A stretch of DNA of 64,000 nucleotides, taken from contig CM072343.1 of the NCBI GenBank assembly GCA_036874045.1, forward strand, positions 13,908,001-13,972,000, given 5' to 3'. Origin of the DNA: Cymodocea nodosa. Lineage: Eukaryota; Streptophyta; Magnoliopsida; Alismatales; Cymodoceaceae. Shown here in pieces: positions 11,385-23,350 of this stretch. How positions within the stretch are numbered: position 1 is the first letter of the stretch; each line of letters begins with the position of its first letter. Below the pieces are notes generated by a model. The model ran no database searches and was not told the DNA's origin. It saw only the letters and a list, made by a program, of their open reading frames with translations. The position numbers and the translations under genes were made by a program.

Positions 11385-13182
11385 TCAAGGATGGAGATCA
11401 AGCTCCACCACTTGGAGCCTCTATAAAAGGAGGGGCAAGGCCAACATTTCAGCTCTCTCTCTCATTGGATTCACTCCCTCATTCTTGCAAGTCATCAGCC
11501 CCCAACACATCTTCAAGCCCTCGTGGGAGGTGGCGCTCTCCCCCCTCTCGTGAAGCTCCAAGGAAGAAAGCAAGGTTTGGCTGACCTTCCTCTCTTCTCC
11601 TCTTGGTGGTTGCTGGTAGGAGGACGGCTAGGGCACTCTTTCCAAACCTTGTGGGTGCTGTGTGGAGCACATTTCCAGCCGTGCAAGTGTCTCCCTTCTT
11701 CCGTGGATCACTCCTTGTAGAAGAAAGGTAAGGGTTGTGGACTTGAGGTGGATGACTCCTTGTTCTTGGTGTTTGGTGTTGCTTGAAGACCTCCCGCTTT
11801 CGGAAGAGAACTTGTGTGGTGACAGCCACGAAATTCTTGGCTAGGAAGACGGCTAGGAGCAAATCTCTTGCAGCATTCTTCTCCAAAACAAGCTTGGACT
11901 TTAAGGTAAAAAGGATTGAAGTGTTTGAGTTCTCTAGGTTTTCATTTCTTTGTATAGGTTGTGTTTGTTGTAATTTCAGTAGGTTAATAATATTTTTTAG
12001 ATGTTGTAGTTGTAGTTTTAGATATAGTTGTAATGTTATCTTATAGTTTAATCATAGAACTTTAATTTCAATAGCATATTATGTTTAGTTTCAATGAATG
12101 AACGCAAAGTTTGGTTGAACCTTGTGAATGAATGTACATAGTTCTTTTTGTTTATGTATGATATTACTAATCTGATGATTAACCCTATTTGTATATTTGT
12201 AAATATTGTAAATACATGTGTGTTAGATGTGTCTATTCTTGACTTCAAGTTATTTTGAGGTGATTCAATAAAATACCATGGTGATAGTGTAGATTTTAAT
12301 ATTGTGAGTGAAAAAATTGATAACTGTTCTCGGATTTACTGTTTTACAATTTTGATGTGATTGTTCAGAGGGTTTTCGTTATCATTTTTTCACGTTTTTT
12401 GGACGCCCAGACAAGCTCTTGAAGAGTAGGTTGCAGTCATGAGTTTTAAAGAATTGTTTAGGGATGTTTCAGATGAGTTATCGATTTTATTCAATGGATG
12501 CGCAACTGCTCTGTTTTTCTGTCGGAATTTAGATTTTTCTGTGTTTTGTGAAATAACTTTGAAGGGGTTCTGAATTAAATATTTGCATGAATTTTCATGG
12601 GTTTTTATTTCAAGAGGTTATCTGTAAAAGCCCTTTGATTTCAGGCAATTTCATCAAGTATTGAGAAAGTTATGGTAGTTTTAGTTATCATCTGCAATTC
12701 TGTATTGTTAAACTACCGAATGCACGTCTGTGATAATCTTGGTGTTTACAGGGCTGTACTTAATATTTTTGAATGAAATCAATTCAAGTTGCCAGTCGAT
12801 CCATAGATGTTTCGATCAGTGTTTTTTATGTGATTTTATAAGCAATAGGATGGAGTAGGAGTTTGAAGGAAATGATGTAAAATCCTGTATTTTCAGCCAG
12901 AATTTGTAGCATAACATTCCTATGTAAAGATGAATGAATCATGTGTAAAGAGTATTTTGAATCAAACTTTGATCATATTTTCTAATCCCTGTTTTGGGCT
13001 CCTTGGAAATATTTTGTAAAAGCCAAATCCTTGTGGATTCGACCCGTACTCATCGGAGTATATTACAATTGCATCATGCGCTTGCGGTTATTTTAAAATG
13101 AGTTTTGAGTTTAATGTTTTATCATTTTTGTCCCTTTGTGAGTTTTAAGATCTTATTTTGGGGACAACAAAAAACTTCAACA
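11385..13182 (+). repeat. A1 LTR, 5' truncated
   Basis: Contains CTATAAAAGG (TATA 11422-11429) and ends TTCAACA directly before AGTTTTTGGCGCC. The bases near 13030-13075 (GTGGATTCGACCCGTACTC and GCGCTTGCGG) are the typical end of Athila LTRs. The left part is missing where S1 inserted. Several ORFs of 60-135 codons on both strands of 11290-12050 lie in LTR sequence and show no coding features. Confidence 0.85.
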
Positions 13183-13188
13183 AGTTTT

Positions 13189-13206
13189 TGGCGCCGTTGC
13201 CGGGGA
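13189..13206 (+). promoter_or_regulatory. A1 primer-binding site
   Basis: TGGCGCCGTTGCCGGGGA six bases after the LTR, the standard Athila-type site (tRNA-Asp is the usual assignment). It fixes orientation and LTR end. Confidence 0.85.
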
Positions 13207-13962
13207 TTTGGTTATGTTTTTACAGAATTTCTTTGGTGTTTTTAACGGATTTTTGAAAAGTAATGATTGTTTGTGTGTATATTCTTTTGTGTTATGTGTA
13301 TTTACTTGTTTTAATGTGTAATTCAATTTGTTTTGTTTGTAATATATATTCTTGATATACCATATTATTCCTTCATATTCAGATAGGTTTTGTCAATAAT
13401 AAGTGATAATTTGAAATCAGTAGTCAATAGGACATACCTCTTATAGGAAAGTTTAAGTGTATAGTATTTGTAATTATTCTGAAATGCAAACTTGTAACCG
13501 GAAAATTTAATTTTACTGTTTTCAAGACTTGCTGCGAATTTTTTCTATATTTTTCCTGTAAATTTTAGTTTAAGATGTTTCTATAGAGTATTTGTATGCT
13601 TAATTCGGACTTGTATGTAGAAAGTTATGATTTTTCGAAGGCAGACTAGCATGCAGTTTCAGTTTGAAAATAGATTCATTAGTTAACCTAAAATGAATTG
13701 GGAAATTGTTGTATAGGTAATCTTGTAATTATTTTGCATTATTCTTTAATTTTCTTCATTTAATTATTATTTATTCTTTCATTGTGTAGTCATTCTTTTA
13801 TTTAAAATGGATTAAAGTTACTGACTTGGTTGCTACTTTGTGCAAATCTAACTAATAGTGAATCACTTGAAGAGTGAGAAAAATTAAAAACAAAGGCTGG
13901 TAAAGATTAACTTAGTCGTTGAATCTTTATTTTCTTTGTATCTAAATTAGAGCTTATTTGCC
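13207..13962 (+). other. A1 leader
   Basis: About 755 bp of AT-rich untranslated DNA between primer site and first ATG. I see no gag core and no other motif here. Confidence 0.6.
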
Positions 13963-15466
13963 ATGGATGATTGGTCAAGCCAGGTTGATGAATATTATGG
14001 CTATGATGAAAATGATTTTATGCCATCATGTTTTTCTTGTTTTGCAAATGATCATGTTACTAGTGAATGCCCAAATGATATGACTCATGAACAAAATTTC
14101 AGCATGCTATGTAATGTGTTAGAATATGAAAATAAGTATATACCATGCATGAAACATGATTCATATATTCACCATGATTTACCTAATTATGCATATGCAT
14201 CTTCTAGTAAATCTGAAAATTCTTATCATGCATCAAGTATAGATCTAAGCAAAGATATAGATAGATTTAATGCAATTATGGACAGCATTGCTAAAGAGAA
14301 ATCTGTTAGTAGTTATGGTAAGGATGTTTTTCATGTTGATCCAATTGATTTGGATGCAACATGTGGCGACCTTGGAAAACAAATGGATGCATTTGCTACT
14401 TTAAGGTCAGGTAAGGAAGTGAGTAGGAATAGTGGTGAAATTCCTTTATCCATGAGTCCTCTAGAGCCTTGTTGCAATCCATCTAGAGTAGAAATTTCTG
14501 AAGATCCTATAGTTATCTCTAGAAGTGATAAGGGTAAGCAAGTAGCCAATGCCCCAATAGAATCATCTACTAGTTCTCCTTACCCTACTAGACATAGAGT
14601 CGAATCAGGAGGAGACAAATTAGATAAGATTAGAGAAACCTTTGAGCAAATGAGAGTGAACATACCTTTATTGGAATTAATTCAACAAGTTCCCTCACTT
14701 GCTAAGTTCTTAAAAGATCCGTGTACTAAGAAGAGAGCTAGGAAGATACCCAAGAGTGTAAACTTAGCGGAAGCAAGTAGTTTTTATTTTTATGACTATA
14801 TCCCTAGAAAGTTTAGTGATCCTAGGACTCCTACTATTTCATGCATTATAGGAAAAACTACTTTTGAAGGAGCTTTATTAGACCTAGGAGCTGTAGTGAA
14901 TGTTATGCCTTCTAGCATTTATGAAGAACTAGGGTTAAACTGCTTGCAACCAACAAGAATAGTAATTCACCTAGCTGATAGATCTTTTAGGACACCTCTT
15001 GGAATAGTGGAAGACCTCCTGATTAAGGTTCAAGATTTTATATACCCTATAGACTTCATAGTTATAGAAAACCGTCCAGTTGTAGACCTTAAGAATAGTG
15101 CCTCATTAATTTTAGGTCGTCCCTTTTTAGCAACAATTGATGCTTATATTGGTTGCAGGGAAGGTTTTATGCAGATCACATGTGGAGATCAGAAGTCGCA
15201 ACTAAATGTTTTTAATGTGGAAAGTGGCATGCGAGATCAATTAGAGGAAGAATTTGAAGTTAACCTGGTTGATGTGTTTGAATAAGTTAAAGATTCTTTT
15301 GAAGAGGACGAAGCCAACCTTGATGTTGACATTGATGAAGACTACTTTTCTGTATCAAGTGATTTTGAAGATGACACTTTCATTGAGATCAACGAAGCTA
15401 ACCAAGTGGAAGTGGCTGAATCAAATAAAGTTGAGCTGGCAGAGCAAGTTCAACTAGAATTGAAAC
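13963..15466 (+). pseudogene. A1 5' ORF: zinc knuckle and aspartic protease, no gag core
   Basis: The ORF starts MDDWSS and carries a CX2CX4HX4C knuckle at 14029-14070, a Ser-rich linker, then a retropepsin domain with DLGA (D at 14881-14883) and LILGRPFLAT. A TAA at 15283 (probably from CAA) interrupts it, after which the frame continues acidic to the S2 insertion at 15467. The usual Athila gag core (NWRN block, long helical capsid) is absent before the knuckle. A2 shows the same start arrangement. This 5' product would therefore be nucleocapsid-protease-RT, with capsid supplied from elsewhere. Confidence 0.8.
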
Positions 15467-17048
15467 TGTTGAGTATTTTTGTTTTGATGATGTGTGCTGA
15501 ATGAAAATAATCATATTTGCTCAATTACTATTGCTTGTGAAAAGAACTTAAAATCATCAATTAATACAAAAAAAGCTTACTGATATAAATATTTGTCTGT
15601 ATTGGATTTGAAGTTAATAACTAGTCGTTTCGTTGCATTAATTTCTCATTTAGCTAAACGTTAAGTTAACGTGTGTTTTTATTGAAAAGCATGATATGTT
15701 TTAATGTTATATCTTCTGTATCATGAACAATGCACGTTTAGACAACTCGTTAAGTTAGAGTTTTGTTTGTATAGAGGTCACATGAGAACTTGTTAAGTTA
15801 GAGGCTTAAAGGTTAAAATAGGTCACATGATAACTCGTTAAGTTAGTGAGTAAAAGAAGAGACGAACTCATTAAGTTAGTGTTATACATGTGGTGAAATT
15901 ATAAGTTACGAATGTTGTATTGTATCACGTGAGGTGCACATGTTTAACTCGTTAAGTTAACATGACTAAACACGTTGAGTTGCTATATTGAACATTAAGG
16001 CAGCGCGTTAGGTTAGCGTTATAAACTTAAGTTGTTATTTTTGCATGTGGTAAAATTCTTATTATAAAAACATTTGTTTATTACTAGTTCGTTGAGTTAT
16101 CATAACACAACAGAGATGGTTCGTTGAGATAGCATAACACCACAGACTTAGTTCGTTGAGTTAGCTACAGTACTTGTCACGTGAAATAGCACATGGTGAA
16201 CTCGTTAAGTTAGAAACGTTAAGTTATATATATATACTTGTGTTACTCGTTTAGTTAACATTAAAGTAACGACTTCTTATTACACTGATGAAAAACTTTT
16301 GGACGAGAAAGTTTATTTTGCAGGAAATTTTTCAGAGATCCAAAACTGATGATTAAAGAAAATTCGAAATATAAACGTGGGTTAGAACGTGCGTGTTTCA
16401 ATGAAGGAAAAAGAAAAGATGTGGAGAAGTGGAAAACTGGTAGTGGTTAAATGTGAAGGATATGCATGAAATGAACATACAGTATAAAAGGCATAAAATT
16501 CTCGTTGATCAATTTATCCTTGCACACAAAATGAAAAATCTTTTCAAGGATCAAACCATCCCTGCACACTAAAAGAAAAATCTTTTTCAAGGATCAAAAG
16601 CACCTTCTCAGGGAAAATCTCTCAAGTAGAAGAAAGTTCAGTGAAGCATAAAAATGTAAGATTTTCGTCACTGAAGATTTGAAGTATCAGAAGAAAGCAA
16701 ATTCGGTGAAGCATGAAAAGACAAGATATTCGTCATTGAAGAATTGCTGAAGAAGAAAAAGAAGAAGAAAGATCTCAAACAAGGAGAAAAGTTTTAAAAT
16801 TCCGCAAATTAGTTTTCTCTGTTTGTAGTTAAGAAATTGTTTAGATGATACATGGTATCGAGTTATAATTGCATCTACAATTTTTGAGGAGAATTGAATT
16901 GTATATTGTAATTGAAACCTTGAATAAAAATGATTTTATGAAAACAATGTCTCGACTTGTTTTTGATAATTAAAGTTTTCAATTATATTTCATAAAATAT
17001 TAAAAATACACAATTCACCCCCCTCTTGTGTAGCCATACGATCCTACA
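15467..17048 (+). repeat. S2 5' LTR (1582 bp)
   Basis: Starts TGTTGAG and ends CCTACA. It differs from S1 and S3 in the distal U3: the TATCCGAA module is replaced by about three tandem copies of a 36 bp unit built on GTTCGTTGAGTTA (16085-16170). TATAAAAG at 16483-16490. Confidence 0.93.
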
Positions 17049-17050
17049 AG

Positions 17051-17062
17051 TGGTATCAGAGC
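17051..17062 (+). promoter_or_regulatory. S2 primer-binding site (tRNA-Met type)
   Basis: TGGTATCAGAGC, two bases after the LTR, complementary to the initiator Met tRNA 3' end; standard for plant copia elements. Confidence 0.92.
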
Positions 17063-17248
17063 TTTGTTAATAATCTTTGATATAAAATAGATACCAACTT
17101 ATGTAATATCATTGCTTATTCTACCTTCCTTGTTTATAAATAGAAATTAATATCTGAGCATACGTTTAACTTTCTTGATTTAAGGCTCAAGTTGTTTTAA
17201 AGTTTTTAGATTGTTTAAAATCAAATAGGTTGAAAAATCTAAGGTAAA

Positions 17249-18199
17249 ATGGCTACTGGAAATGGTAATTTTTCTTTATATGAAGGCCAAAATCTTAATC
17301 GTCCTCCTTTATTTGATGGAATACATTTTGAATATTGGAAATATAGGATGACTGTTTTTCTTCAAAGTATAGATCATAAATTCTGGTTCATGATTTTTAA
17401 ACCATATACTCCATTAACTACTCCTTATAATACTTGGACAATTACTGAAAAAGAAAATGAAACTCTGAATGCTAAGGGCTTAAATATTTTATTTTGTAAA
17501 TTGAGTTATGAACAGTTCAGTAAAGTGTTGGCATATAAATCTGCTTATGAGGTGTGGCATGCAATAGAAGTTTCACATGAAGGTACTTCTCAAGTTAAAG
17601 AGACAAAAATAAACATGTTGATTCATAAGTATGAACTCTTTAAGATGCATCAAGACGAAAATATTTCTGAGATGTTTTCCAGATTTCTTGATATCATAAA
17701 CTCTTTAAAATGTTTAGGAAAGAATTTTGAACAGAAGGATTTGGTGAGGAAAATTCTCAGATCCCTAAGTTCTAAATGGTCTCAGAAAGTAACATCAATT
17801 GAGGAATCACGAGATTTAAATGTTTATACTATGAATGAACTTATAGGAAATTTAACAGCTTATGAAATTCAATTAAATGAATCACTGAGTCACAACAAAC
17901 TAAAAATGAAGAAAGAAATAGCCTTCGAAATTAATTTAGATTCTGATATATCTACTGATTCTAACGAGGATTTGATTTTGCTGACTAGAAAATTCAAGAA
18001 AGCATGGAAAGTTAGGAAACAGCAAAGGAACAAAAATGATAAACCCTTCTCATTGATCAATTTATCCTTGCACACAAAACGAAAAATCTTTTCAAGGATC
18101 AAACCATCTCTGCACACCAAAAGAAAAATCTTTTTCAGGGATCAAAAACACCTTCTCGGGGAAAATCTCTCAAGTGGAAGAAAGTTCAGTGAAACATAA
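17249..18199 (+). pseudogene. gag: S2 gag N-terminal part fused to LTR-derived frame
   Basis: This 316-codon ORF starts MATGNGNFSLYEGQN and is intact across the gag core to about 18044, without the knuckle. At the deletion joint it reads in frame through the hairpin region of the LTR, giving a basic tail with repeated HTKRKIF units, and stops at 18199. The S4 start at 49107 confirms the ATG. A truncated capsid of this kind could in principle interfere with particle assembly; nothing shows that it is expressed. Confidence 0.85.
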
Positions 18200-18596
18200 A
18201 AAGGTAAGATTTTCGTCACTGAAGATTTGAAGTATCAGAAGAAAGCAAATTCGGTGAAGCATGAAAAGACAAGATATTCGTCACTAAAGAATTGCTGAAG
18301 AAGAAAAAGAAGAAGAAAGATCTCAAACAGGGAGAAAAGTTTTAAAATTCCGCAAATTAGTTTTCTCTGTTTGTAGTTATGAAATTGTTTAGATGATACA
18401 TGGTATCGAGTTATAATTGCATCTTCAATTTCTGAGGAGAATTGAATTGTATATTGTAATTGAAACCTTGAATAAAAATGATTTTATGAAAACAATGTCT
18501 CGACTTGTTTTTGAGAATTAAAGTTTTCAATTATATTTCATAAAATATTAAAAATACACAATTCACCCCCCTCTTGTATAGCCATACGATCCTACA
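18045..18596 (+). repeat. S2 3' LTR remnant
   Basis: About 550 bp corresponding to LTR sequence downstream of the TATA box, ending CCTACA and followed by the GAAAC duplication. Confidence 0.9.
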
Positions 18597-18601
18597 GAAA
18601 C

Positions 18602-20165
18602 CACTACCTATAGATCTCAAGTACGTATTTTTTGGAGAATGTGAGAAGTGGCCTATTATTATTTTTGCCCATTTGACTAGGGATCAAGAAGCTGAATTAG
18701 TTGAACTGCTTAAGGAAAATAGAAGAGCTATTGGATGGACTATGGAGGATATTAAAGGAATAAGCCCTTCTATTTGTACTCATAGAATTCATTTAGACCC
18801 TAGTTATACTCCATCTAGGCAACCTCAAAGAAGACTAAATGTAAATATTAAGGAGGTAGTAAGAAAAGAAATCTTAAAATGGTTAGATCATAATATCATC
18901 TACCCTATTTCTGATAGTCCTTAGGTCAGCCCTATTCAGGTTGTTCCCAAGAAATCTGGTATTATAGTGGTTAGAAATGCTAATGATGAATTGGTTCCCA
19001 CCAGAATGCAGACTACGTGGAGAGTATGCATTGATTATAGGAAATTGAACAATGCCACCCGTAAGGATCATTTTGCATTGCCCTTTATGGATCAAATGTT
19101 GGAAAAATTAGCTGAGCAAGAATTTTATTGCTTTCTAGATGGTTATTCTGGTTACAACCAAATTCACGTTGCTTTAGAGGACCAAGAAAAGATAACATTT
19201 ACTTGTCCTTTCGGAAATTATGCATTCTGGCGTATGCCTTTTGGATTGTGCAATGTGCCTGCAACATTTCAGCGGTGTATGATGGGTATTTTCTCGGATA
19301 TGATTGAGAGATTCTTGGAAGTATTTATGGATGATTTCTCAGTATCGGGATCTTCCTTTGAATCATGCTTGGAAAATTTAAGAATGGTTTTGGAGAGATG
19401 TATAGAGAAAGATTTAGTGCTAAATTGGGAAAAGTGCCACTTTATGGTAAAACAAGGAATTGTTTTAGGGCACATAGTTTCTGGGAAAGGATTAGAGGTG
19501 GATAAAGCAAAAGTAGATTTAATAGCAAACTTGCCTCCACCTAAGACTGTTAAAGATGTAAGAGCATTTCTTGGCCATGCTGGATTTTACCGAAGATTTA
19601 TTAAGGATTTCAGCAAGATTGCTCAACCATTAAGTAGATTGTTAGCAAAGGACACCAAGTTTGATTTTTCTATAGATTGTGAAAAAGCATTTGTTAAGTT
19701 GAAAGAGGCTCTATCCTCAGCTCCTGTTGTTCATGCGCCTAATTGGTCCCATTCTTTTGAGCTGATGTGTGATGCCTCTGATTATGCTATAGGCGCAGTT
19801 CTTGGGCAAAAGGTTGATAAGCTGCCTAGAGTTATCTATTATGCAAGTAGAACATTGAATGATTCCCAGAAAAATTATACAGTAATAGAGAAGGAATTTT
19901 TAGCAATAGTGTTTGCCTTGGAGAAATTTAGACCTTATTTGGTTGGCTCACACACTATTGTTTATACTGATCATAGTGCCTTAAAATATTTGTTGGCAAA
20001 ACAAGATGCAAAACCCTAACTTATGAGATAGATTTTATTGTTACAAGAATTTCATTTGGTAATTAAGGACAAAAGGGTCTATTGGAGATTCTTCTGAGAT
20101 ACCCATCAGTGATGTTTTTCCAGATGAGCAAGTATTATCTATTAGTGCTGAACCTTGGTATGCCG
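18602..20165 (+). pseudogene. pol: A1 pol: reverse transcriptase and RNase H
   Basis: Gypsy RT with RVCIDYRKLN, the LPFMDQML block, the FMDD active site at 19324-19335 and [17 protein letters not shown]. It is followed by RNase H with LMCDASDYAIGAVLGQ and VYTDHSALKYLL. A TAG at 18922-18924 stands where related copies have TGG. Stops at 20017-20019 and downstream plus frame changes end the coding potential. The start of the segment continues the protease frame across S2. Confidence 0.92.
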
Positions 20166-20224
20166 ATATAGCAAATTATTTGGTTACAAAGAGAATACCA
20201 CCCTATTGGTCTTCTGTTGATAGG

Positions 20225-20969
20225 AAGAGATTTATATTGAAATGTAAAGATTATTATTAGGAAGAGATTCATGATCAACTTGGGGGAGGGCATTTTGGTC
20301 CTGCAAAGATAGCTGCCAAGGTATTGCAGTGTGGTTTCTTTTGGCCAACTCTGCATAAGGATACTTTTAAGTATTGCAAGCATTGCACAGCATGTCAAAA
20401 AGCCAGAAAAATGGGGAGAAGAGATATGATGCCTTTGAACCCTGTGATTGTGACTGATGCTTTTGATTTATGGGGTATCGATTTTATGGGTCCATTTCCA
20501 AACTCAAGAGGCTATTTGTATATTCTAGTAGCAGTGGATAGAGGCAATCCCCACAAGATGTAACAGCAACAAGGAAGTCTGTGCCTTTGTAAAATCAAAT
20601 ATATTTTCAAGATTTGGAGTGCCCAAAGCTATAGTTAGTGATAATGGCACACACTTTTGCAATAGAAGTTTTGAGAACCTATTGAGAAAGAATGGAGTGA
20701 CTCATAAACTTGCCACACCTTATCATCCTCAAACTAATGGGCAAGTTGAAAATGCAAACAAGTTAATTAAGCATATTCTAGAGAAACTGGTAAGTGCTAC
20801 AAGAAAAGATTGGGTTGATAAAGTGGATGATGTTTTGTGGGCATACTGTACTGCATTTAAGACTAGTTTGGGTATGTCTCCTTATAGAGCTGTCTATGGA
20901 AAAGCTTGTCACTTACCAGTAGAGTTGGAACATAGAGCCATGTGGGCCATTAAGAAGTTAAAGAAGTAA
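20225..20969 (+). pseudogene. A1 pol: integrase, truncated
   Basis: HHCC segment around GGGHFGPAKIAAK and CKHCTACQK, DDE core with [22 protein letters not shown] and [10 protein letters not shown] frameshift or small deletion near 20540-20600 separates the first Asp from the rest. It stops at KKLKK where A1 sequence ends; the C-terminal integrase domain seen in G is missing. Confidence 0.9.
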
Positions 20970-21275
20970 AGTGTGTGTGATCGATGGGTGTGGCTAGTGG
21001 GTGGAGGAGCACCGAGCTTTCTATAGGTAGTGTCGGCAATTCTCTAAAGTACCACACCAACCATCATCACCACCACCATAATCACCAACCATCGGAGGTC
21101 TGTGAGGATACTTTCCTGTTGTCGGGTCGATTCCGAGCCAAACATAGTGTTTAACAACCACTATGAGGAGTGATCGCATCGCGGGAAGGGAAGTCATTTT
21201 CACCAAGCGCCGACTCATATCTTAGGAGATCGTAAAGCTTCTAGCCTTGGTTTCGGGTTGATGCCTGTTTGTGTT
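20970..21275. repeat. Inverted fragment of the G LTR
   Basis: Reverse complement of 22155-22470 in the adjacent G LTR, leaving about 0.9 kb between the arms. It is GC-richer than its surroundings and carries the MSRRLVKM reading frame on the minus strand. It joins the broken A1 integrase on the left and lies beyond the primer-like site of the G LTR on the right. Confidence 0.8.
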
Positions 21276-21307
21276 TGGCCAGCACGACACCAGAAAACTT
21301 GTTTTGG

Positions 21308-21330
21308 ATCTCCAGCAATGCACCAGAAAA
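21308..21330 (-). promoter_or_regulatory. Degenerate primer-binding-site-like sequence
   Basis: On the minus strand the LTR end AACA is followed after a few bases by TTTTTCTGGTGCATTGCTGG, close to the Athila site TGGCGCCGTTGCCGGGGA with C-to-T-like changes. If real, this LTR once had an internal region on its left too. Confidence 0.4.
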
Positions 21331-21339
21331 ACTTGGATT

Positions 21340-23338
21340 TGTTAACTTCTGTTTTTACTTAGTTAATTTATCTTTATGCCTATTCTTTTTTTAGAAGAAA
21401 ACAAACAACCTTTCACAAAAATTAGATATTAATTCCAATTTGTATTTTAACTGCAAGTGCACAGTGTCTATTGTATTAGTGTGCAAGTACAAGTCGATCC
21501 CACAAGGAATTGCTTAAGAATTGAGAATTGTTCCATTTTTAACACTCAAATTTATATATTCAATAAGCTCTCCGTTGAGTTACAGTTATCTCAACGGACA
21601 AAATTCGTTTAGTTATGGCTAACTCAACAGACTAACCTCGTGGACTTAAGTTAACTCCATGAGCCTGCATTCCAATTTAATACTGCTATTTACAAAGGAA
21701 TTCAGCCAACCATTGGGCGGTTCCACAGATTGTAAATAACATCAATTAAGCTCTTTAATGTTAGTAAACAATGGATTTATCATTCAGCAATACTAACATT
21801 CAGATAATTCAAACAGTAACCATTAAAATCTTTAAGTCTTTTGAACGAACCAATTTCAGTAAACTGTAAAACTAAAACAAATATAAAATAGTCACAACAC
21901 GGACAAAGATAACATTAATCATAATACAACACTCAAATACAAAATACAAACACAGATAAGTTGTTTTTGGTATTTTTGTTTTAATATGAACATGGAAATG
22001 GGCGAAAGGTGAAATGTAAAGTAATCTCAGTCGATAGTAAATACTTCTGTCACTACATGTGACGCGATTACACCATTGAAAATTAAACCACTTACAACTC
22101 TGTCTCCTCTTCCTATAGAATCGCGAGTCCAGAATTGCAAGATGATCTCCTCTTCAGCATATAGGCATCAACCCGAAACCAAGGCTAGAAGCTTTACGAT
22201 CTCTTGAAATATGAGTCGGCGCTTGGTGAAAATGGCTTCCCTTCCCGCGACGCGATCACTCCTCATAGTGGTTGTCAGGCACTGTGTTTGGCTCGGAATC
22301 GACCCGACATCAGGAAAGTATCCTCACAGACCTCCGATGGTTGGTGATAATGTGGTGGTGGTGATAATGGTTGGTGTGGTACTTCAGAGAATTATCGACA
22401 CTGTCTGTAGAAAACTCGATGCTCCTCCTCTGTACACACTGGCCATACCCATCCATCACACACACTTTACTTCTTTTCTTCTTTTCTTTTATATTTCTTT
22501 AGTGGTAACTACTTCTACTTGAATGGTCAGTTGAATTTCCTTCATTCATATCAACGACGATGCTTTCTTCTCCCTTCGACGAGTGAATTCTTGTGTGATT
22601 CGTGGGATTGTGTTTATTTTCCTTCCAACTGTCTTGTTTCTGCAACCACTACAGTGGCATATTAGAAAATAAATAGTTCATGGAGTTACAGATAACTCAA
22701 CGGACTTACCTCGTTGATTTAACTATAAAACACATGCATAAATTTAACTATCCGATGCTCAAGTGCATTTTGGATACTTATAAACTTAACTATCTGATGC
22801 CTAGATGCATTTCGGATACTTACAGATAACTCACCGATATATAACTTAAGTAAATCTACCAGATCTTAACACGTGTCATCAGTAGTTTAATAATAAAAGA
22901 AACATTTCGAAGAGTTACAGGTCTAACTATCCGATGCTTAGCTACATTTTGGATAGTTAGAGATAACTTACCAAAAATCCACTTAAGACATGCATTATGG
23001 TTTTGACACATGTACTTCAGGAAATAATAAACTATTCTTTTAAAACATAACTGTTCGGTAGTTTAAACATAACTATCCGATACATGTTCAGTATGTTAAA
23101 CATAACTGTCCGAAATATCAGAAAATTCGGATACTTAAGAATTTCATAGCCTACAACTTACCGATAGTTCAAAAATGTACTAAATTAACATTAATTCCCC
23201 CAAATTAAGCAGATTCTTTAATTAAAGCATATAACAGTGCAATTATGACATAATAGCTTAATTCTCATATGATAGCTAAATATTATGCAATTAACCATCA
23301 TTTAACTGTTAATAATATGCACTTTTTCATTCTAAACA
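21340..23338 (-). repeat. G-L 3' LTR (about 2.0 kb)
   Basis: Minus-strand start TGTTTAGAATG next to tract GTATGGGGGA (23341-23350); end CAGAAGTTAACA at 21340. The TGTT/AACA ends are inverted. U3 holds repeated TAACTATCCGAT-type and CTCAACGGA motifs and GACACGTGT. TATAAAAG lies at 22486-22493. A GC-richer block follows (22100-22480). The end contains the Athila-like TGTACTTGCAC and TGTGCACTTGCAG blocks (about 21450-21510). The assigned ends come from pattern and partner copies. Confidence 0.7.
22486..22493 (-). promoter_or_regulatory. TATA box of G LTR
   Basis: TATAAAAG on the minus strand, followed by a purine-rich leader and the GC-richer block. This agrees with the orientation given by the purine tract. 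Confidence 0.55.
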
Positions 23339-23340
23339 CT

Positions 23341-23350
23341 TCCCCCATAC
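23341..23350 (-). promoter_or_regulatory. G-L polypurine tract
   Basis: GTATGGGGGA preceded by AGGGACTAGCAAAATTTAG, the usual Athila-type approach to the 3' LTR; repeated exactly at 50921-50930 in G-R. A second tract-like GAGGGGGAGG lies at 24699-24708 (52229-52237 in G-R). Confidence 0.75.

Larger units (their letters stand above)
15467..18596 (+). mobile_element. Sirevirus S2, internally deleted, with target duplication
   Basis: LTR 15467-17048, primer site TGGTATCAGAGC at 17051-17062, gag from 17249, then a jump at about 18045 directly into LTR sequence that runs to 18596. GAAAC flanks both sides (15462-15466 and 18597-18601). About 8 kb expected between gag and the 3' LTR is gone, along with the first kilobase of that LTR. 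The breakpoint has a short TTCTC match. It is nested in A1 and therefore younger than A1. Confidence 0.93.
11385..20969 (+). mobile_element. Athila-like Ty3/gypsy element A1, truncated at both ends
   Basis: LTR remnant (11385-13182), primer site, knuckle-protease ORF, then RT, RNase H and integrase. S1 replaces its left LTR end and S2 splits protease from RT. Removing S2 plus one GAAAC copy restores phase (3135 bp, divisible by three). The right end stops inside integrase at about 20969, where a short AAGAAGTAAAG-like match joins it to an inverted G-LTR fragment. No post-integrase ORF or 3' LTR is visible. Confidence 0.88.

Noticed and set aside
11294..12248. Several 60-135 codon ORFs on both strands
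   Set aside because: They overlap one another in A1 LTR sequence and show no domain or conserved partner.
17051..17062. tRNA gene
   Set aside because: Only the 12-base complement of a tRNA 3' end is present; it is a primer-binding site.
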